Origin: an uncultured Treponema sp.
Lineage (GTDB): Bacteria; Spirochaetota; Spirochaetia; Treponematales; Treponemataceae
Direction: 5' to 3'
DNA: 7,019 nucleotides
Assembly (NCBI GenBank): GCA_905372345.1
Contig: CAJPPE010000080.1
Location: 1-7,019, forward strand
Below are positions 5,598 through 7,019 of the stretch, piece by piece. The translations under genes were made by a program, and so were the position numbers. The stretch's first letter is position 1, and every line of letters begins with the position of its first letter. A model generated the notes under the pieces. It did not search any database. It saw only the letters and a program-made list of their open reading frames with translations, and had not been told where the DNA came from.

Positions 5598-5629
5598 AAA
5601 TTAAACAGGAAACAGTTTGGAGGTATGAT

Positions 5630-6823
5630 ATGATTGTAAAACCTATGGTTAGGAACAATATTTGTCTAAACGCTCATCCGCAAGGATGCAAAAAAGGCGT
5701 TGAGGATCAAATAGAGTACACAAAAAAGAGAATTACCGCTGAGGTAAAAGCCGGAGCAAAGGCACCTAAAAACGTGCTGGTACTCGGCTGCTCGAACGGT
5801 TACGGACTTGCAAGCCGCATAACGGCAGCATTCGGCTATGGGGCCGCCACTATCGGCGTTTCCTTTGAAAAGGCCGGAAGCGAAACAAAGTACGGCACAC
5901 CCGGCTGGTACAACAACCTTGCCTTTGACGAGGCTGCAAAAAGAGAAGGCCTTTATTCCGTAACTATAGATGGAGACGCCTTTTCCGATGAAATCAAGGC
6001 ACAAGTAATCGAAGAAGCCAAAAAGAAAGGAATTAAATTCGATCTTATAGTTTACAGTTTGGCAAGTCCTGTAAGAACCGATCCCGACACAGGCATAATG
6101 CACAAGTCCGTCTTAAAACCCTTCGGTAAAACATTTACAGGCAAGACAGTCGATCCCTTTACTGGAGAACTAAAAGAAATCTCCGCCGAACCTGCAAACG
6201 ATGAAGAAGCCGCCGCTACAGTTAAGGTTATGGGAGGAGAAGACTGGGAACGCTGGATAAAGCAGCTTTCAAAGGAAGGTCTTTTAGAAGAAGGCTGCAT
6301 TACCCTAGCCTATTCCTATATCGGCCCGGAAGCTACACAGGCCCTCTACCGAAAGGGCACCATAGGAAAAGCGAAAGAACACCTTGAAGCAACAGCCCAC
6401 CGCCTAAACAAAGAAAACCCGTCAATACGGGCCTTCGTTTCGGTAAACAAGGGCTTGGTAACAAGGGCAAGTGCGGTAATCCCCGTAATTCCCCTATATC
6501 TCGCTTCCTTGTTTAAGGTTATGAAAGAAAAAGGAAACCACGAGGGCTGTATCGAGCAGATCACTCGCCTTTATGCCGAAAGGCTTTACCGTAAAAACGG
6601 CACAATTCCCGTCGATGAAGAAAACAGAATCCGTATCGACGACTGGGAGCTTGAAGAAGACGTTCAAAAGGCAGTTTCGGCTTTAATGGAAAAAGTAACA
6701 AGCGAAAATGCCGAAAGCTTAACCGACCTTGCCGGCTACCGCCACGACTTTTTAGCCTCAAACGGCTTTGATGTCGAAGGCATCAACTACGAAGCCGAAG
6801 TAGAAAGGTTCGACAGGATTTAA
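5630..6823 (+). CDS. fabV: trans-2-enoyl-CoA/ACP reductase Ter (FabV family)
   Basis: This NADH-dependent enzyme reduces the trans-2 double bond of enoyl thioesters. FabV-type members complete the fatty-acid elongation cycle, while the T. denticola enzyme, often called Ter, is best known for turning crotonyl-CoA into butyryl-CoA. The 397 residues are full length. The extended Rossmann loop is GCSNGYG (53-59). The active-site pair is Tyr240 and Lys249, the Tyr-x8-Lys spacing that separates FabV/Ter from FabI. VYSLASPVR (141-149) and the long insert before the active site are also typical. The start at 5630 follows a strong GGAGG (5619-5623) with 6 bases of spacing. It is the last gene of the cluster, set apart from fabG by a palindromic repeat and followed by another inverted repeat. 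Whether it serves membrane-lipid synthesis, butyryl-CoA formation or both is not decided by sequence. Confidence 0.97.
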   Translation: MIVKPMVRNNICLNAHPQGCKKGVEDQIEYTKKRITAEVKAGAKAPKNVLVLGCSNGYGLASRITAAFGYGAATIGVSFEKAGSETKYGTPGWYNNLAFDEAAKREGLYSVTIDGDAFSDEIKAQVIEEAKKKGIKFDLIVYSLASPVRTDPDTGIMHKSVLKPFGKTFTGKTVDPFTGELKEISAEPANDEEAAATVKVMGGEDWERWIKQLSKEGLLEEGCITLAYSYIGPEATQALYRKGTIGKAKEHLEATAHRLNKENPSIRAFVSVNKGLVTRASAVIPVIPLYLASLFKVMKEKGNHEGCIEQITRLYAERLYRKNGTIPVDEENRIRIDDWELEEDVQKAVSALMEKVTSENAESLTDLAGYRHDFLASNGFDVEGINYEAEVERFDRI

Positions 6824-6831
6824 ATTGGAAA

Positions 6832-6889
6832 AATGGGTAATGAATAATTGGTACTTGATAATTTAATTACGCATTAAGCATTACCCATT
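6832..6889. repeat. inverted repeat downstream of ter
   Basis: Perfect 11-bp arms AATGGGTAATG (6832-6842) and CATTACCCATT (6879-6889) enclose 36 AT-rich bases. The pairing continues imperfectly inward for about another dozen bases (for example TAAT and GTA blocks). It begins 8 bp after the ter stop codon and ends 18 bp before the next start. It has no U-tract, so it is not a standard intrinsic terminator, though it could still shape mRNA ends. It looks like a short dispersed palindromic repeat unrelated to the one at 5504-5597. Confidence 0.75.
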
Positions 6890-6907
6890 AAATATAAAAG
6901 GTATTGA

Positions 6908-7019
6908 GTGGAAGATTATAATAAAGAGTTTAAAATCGATATTCCTAAAAAACAAAGTGCACTTAAAGCTGAAATCGTCTCTTTTTTAAATAGCACCAAT
7001 GGAGAAATCTATTTAGGAG
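6908..7019 (+). CDS. AlbA_2/Schlafen-type putative DNA-binding protein, 5' end only
   Basis: Only the first 37 codons are visible; the gene runs off the window. The start must be the GTG at 6908: the codon immediately before it in frame is TGA, AAAAGG ends 6 bases upstream, and no other likely start follows. The protein opens MEDYNKEFKIDIP and continues with ALKAEIVSFLNSTNGEIYLG (18-37). This matches the N-terminal pattern of AlbA_2 (Schlafen AlbA) domains: an early E-x-K-x-hydrophobic strand, then a helix ending in hFLNstnG and a strand leading to hhIGh. Such domains occur in bacterial transcription-regulator-like and nucleic-acid-binding proteins; a specific function cannot be assigned. It lies downstream of ter on the same strand, but the inverted repeat between them makes operon membership uncertain. 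Confidence 0.7.
   Translation, partial: MEDYNKEFKIDIPKKQSALKAEIVSFLNSTNGEIYLG

Noticed and set aside
5666..6103. A 145-codon reading frame antisense to ter
   Set aside because: It lies wholly within the well-supported ter gene, is Cys-, Ser- and Gly-rich without recognisable motifs, and follows from ter codon usage.

Overview
The window looks like chromosomal DNA from an oral or host-associated Treponema, most probably Treponema denticola or a very close relative. The main reason is that the 397-residue protein at 5630-6823 matches, as far as I can recall it, the well-studied T. denticola trans-2-enoyl-CoA reductase (Ter/FabV). The moderate GC content, AT-rich intergenic DNA and purine-rich Shine-Dalgarno sites fit this. 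No database search was possible.

Layout. Positions 1-241 hold no gene. They contain an 8-bp tandem repeat, two good minus-strand promoter candidates that would serve a gene off the left edge, and a half copy of a dispersed repeat. Positions 242-2482 are a tightly packed minus-strand operon, read right to left: cobJ/cbiH (C17-methyltransferase of corrin-ring synthesis), cobK/cbiJ (precorrin-6A reductase), then an ATPase of the iron-siderophore/cobalamin ABC importer family. The genes overlap by 4 and 14 bp. Positions 2483-2802 are a divergent regulatory region. On the minus strand it encodes a leader of about 245 nt containing a foldable RNA that resembles a cobalamin riboswitch. On the plus strand it carries a sigma70-type promoter and a perfect 15-bp tandem repeat ahead of fabH.

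Positions 2803-6823 are a plus-strand fatty-acid synthesis cluster: fabH (initiating condensing enzyme), fabD (malonyl transacylase), fabG (ketoacyl reductase) and, after a 140-bp gap filled by an imperfect palindromic repeat, ter/fabV (enoyl reductase). Together these cover malonyl loading, initiation and both reduction steps. The dehydratase, the elongating condensing enzyme and acyl carrier protein are not in the window. A second, unrelated inverted repeat follows ter. After it, a GTG-started gene encoding an AlbA_2/Schlafen-type domain runs off the right edge.

Most of the window is housekeeping metabolism. The parts most worth a second look are the structured cob leader RNA, the overlapping divergent promoters joining the B12 and fatty-acid operons, the tandem repeat in the fabH leader, and the palindromic elements on either side of ter. 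I saw no tRNA, rRNA, CRISPR array, transposase or prophage gene.
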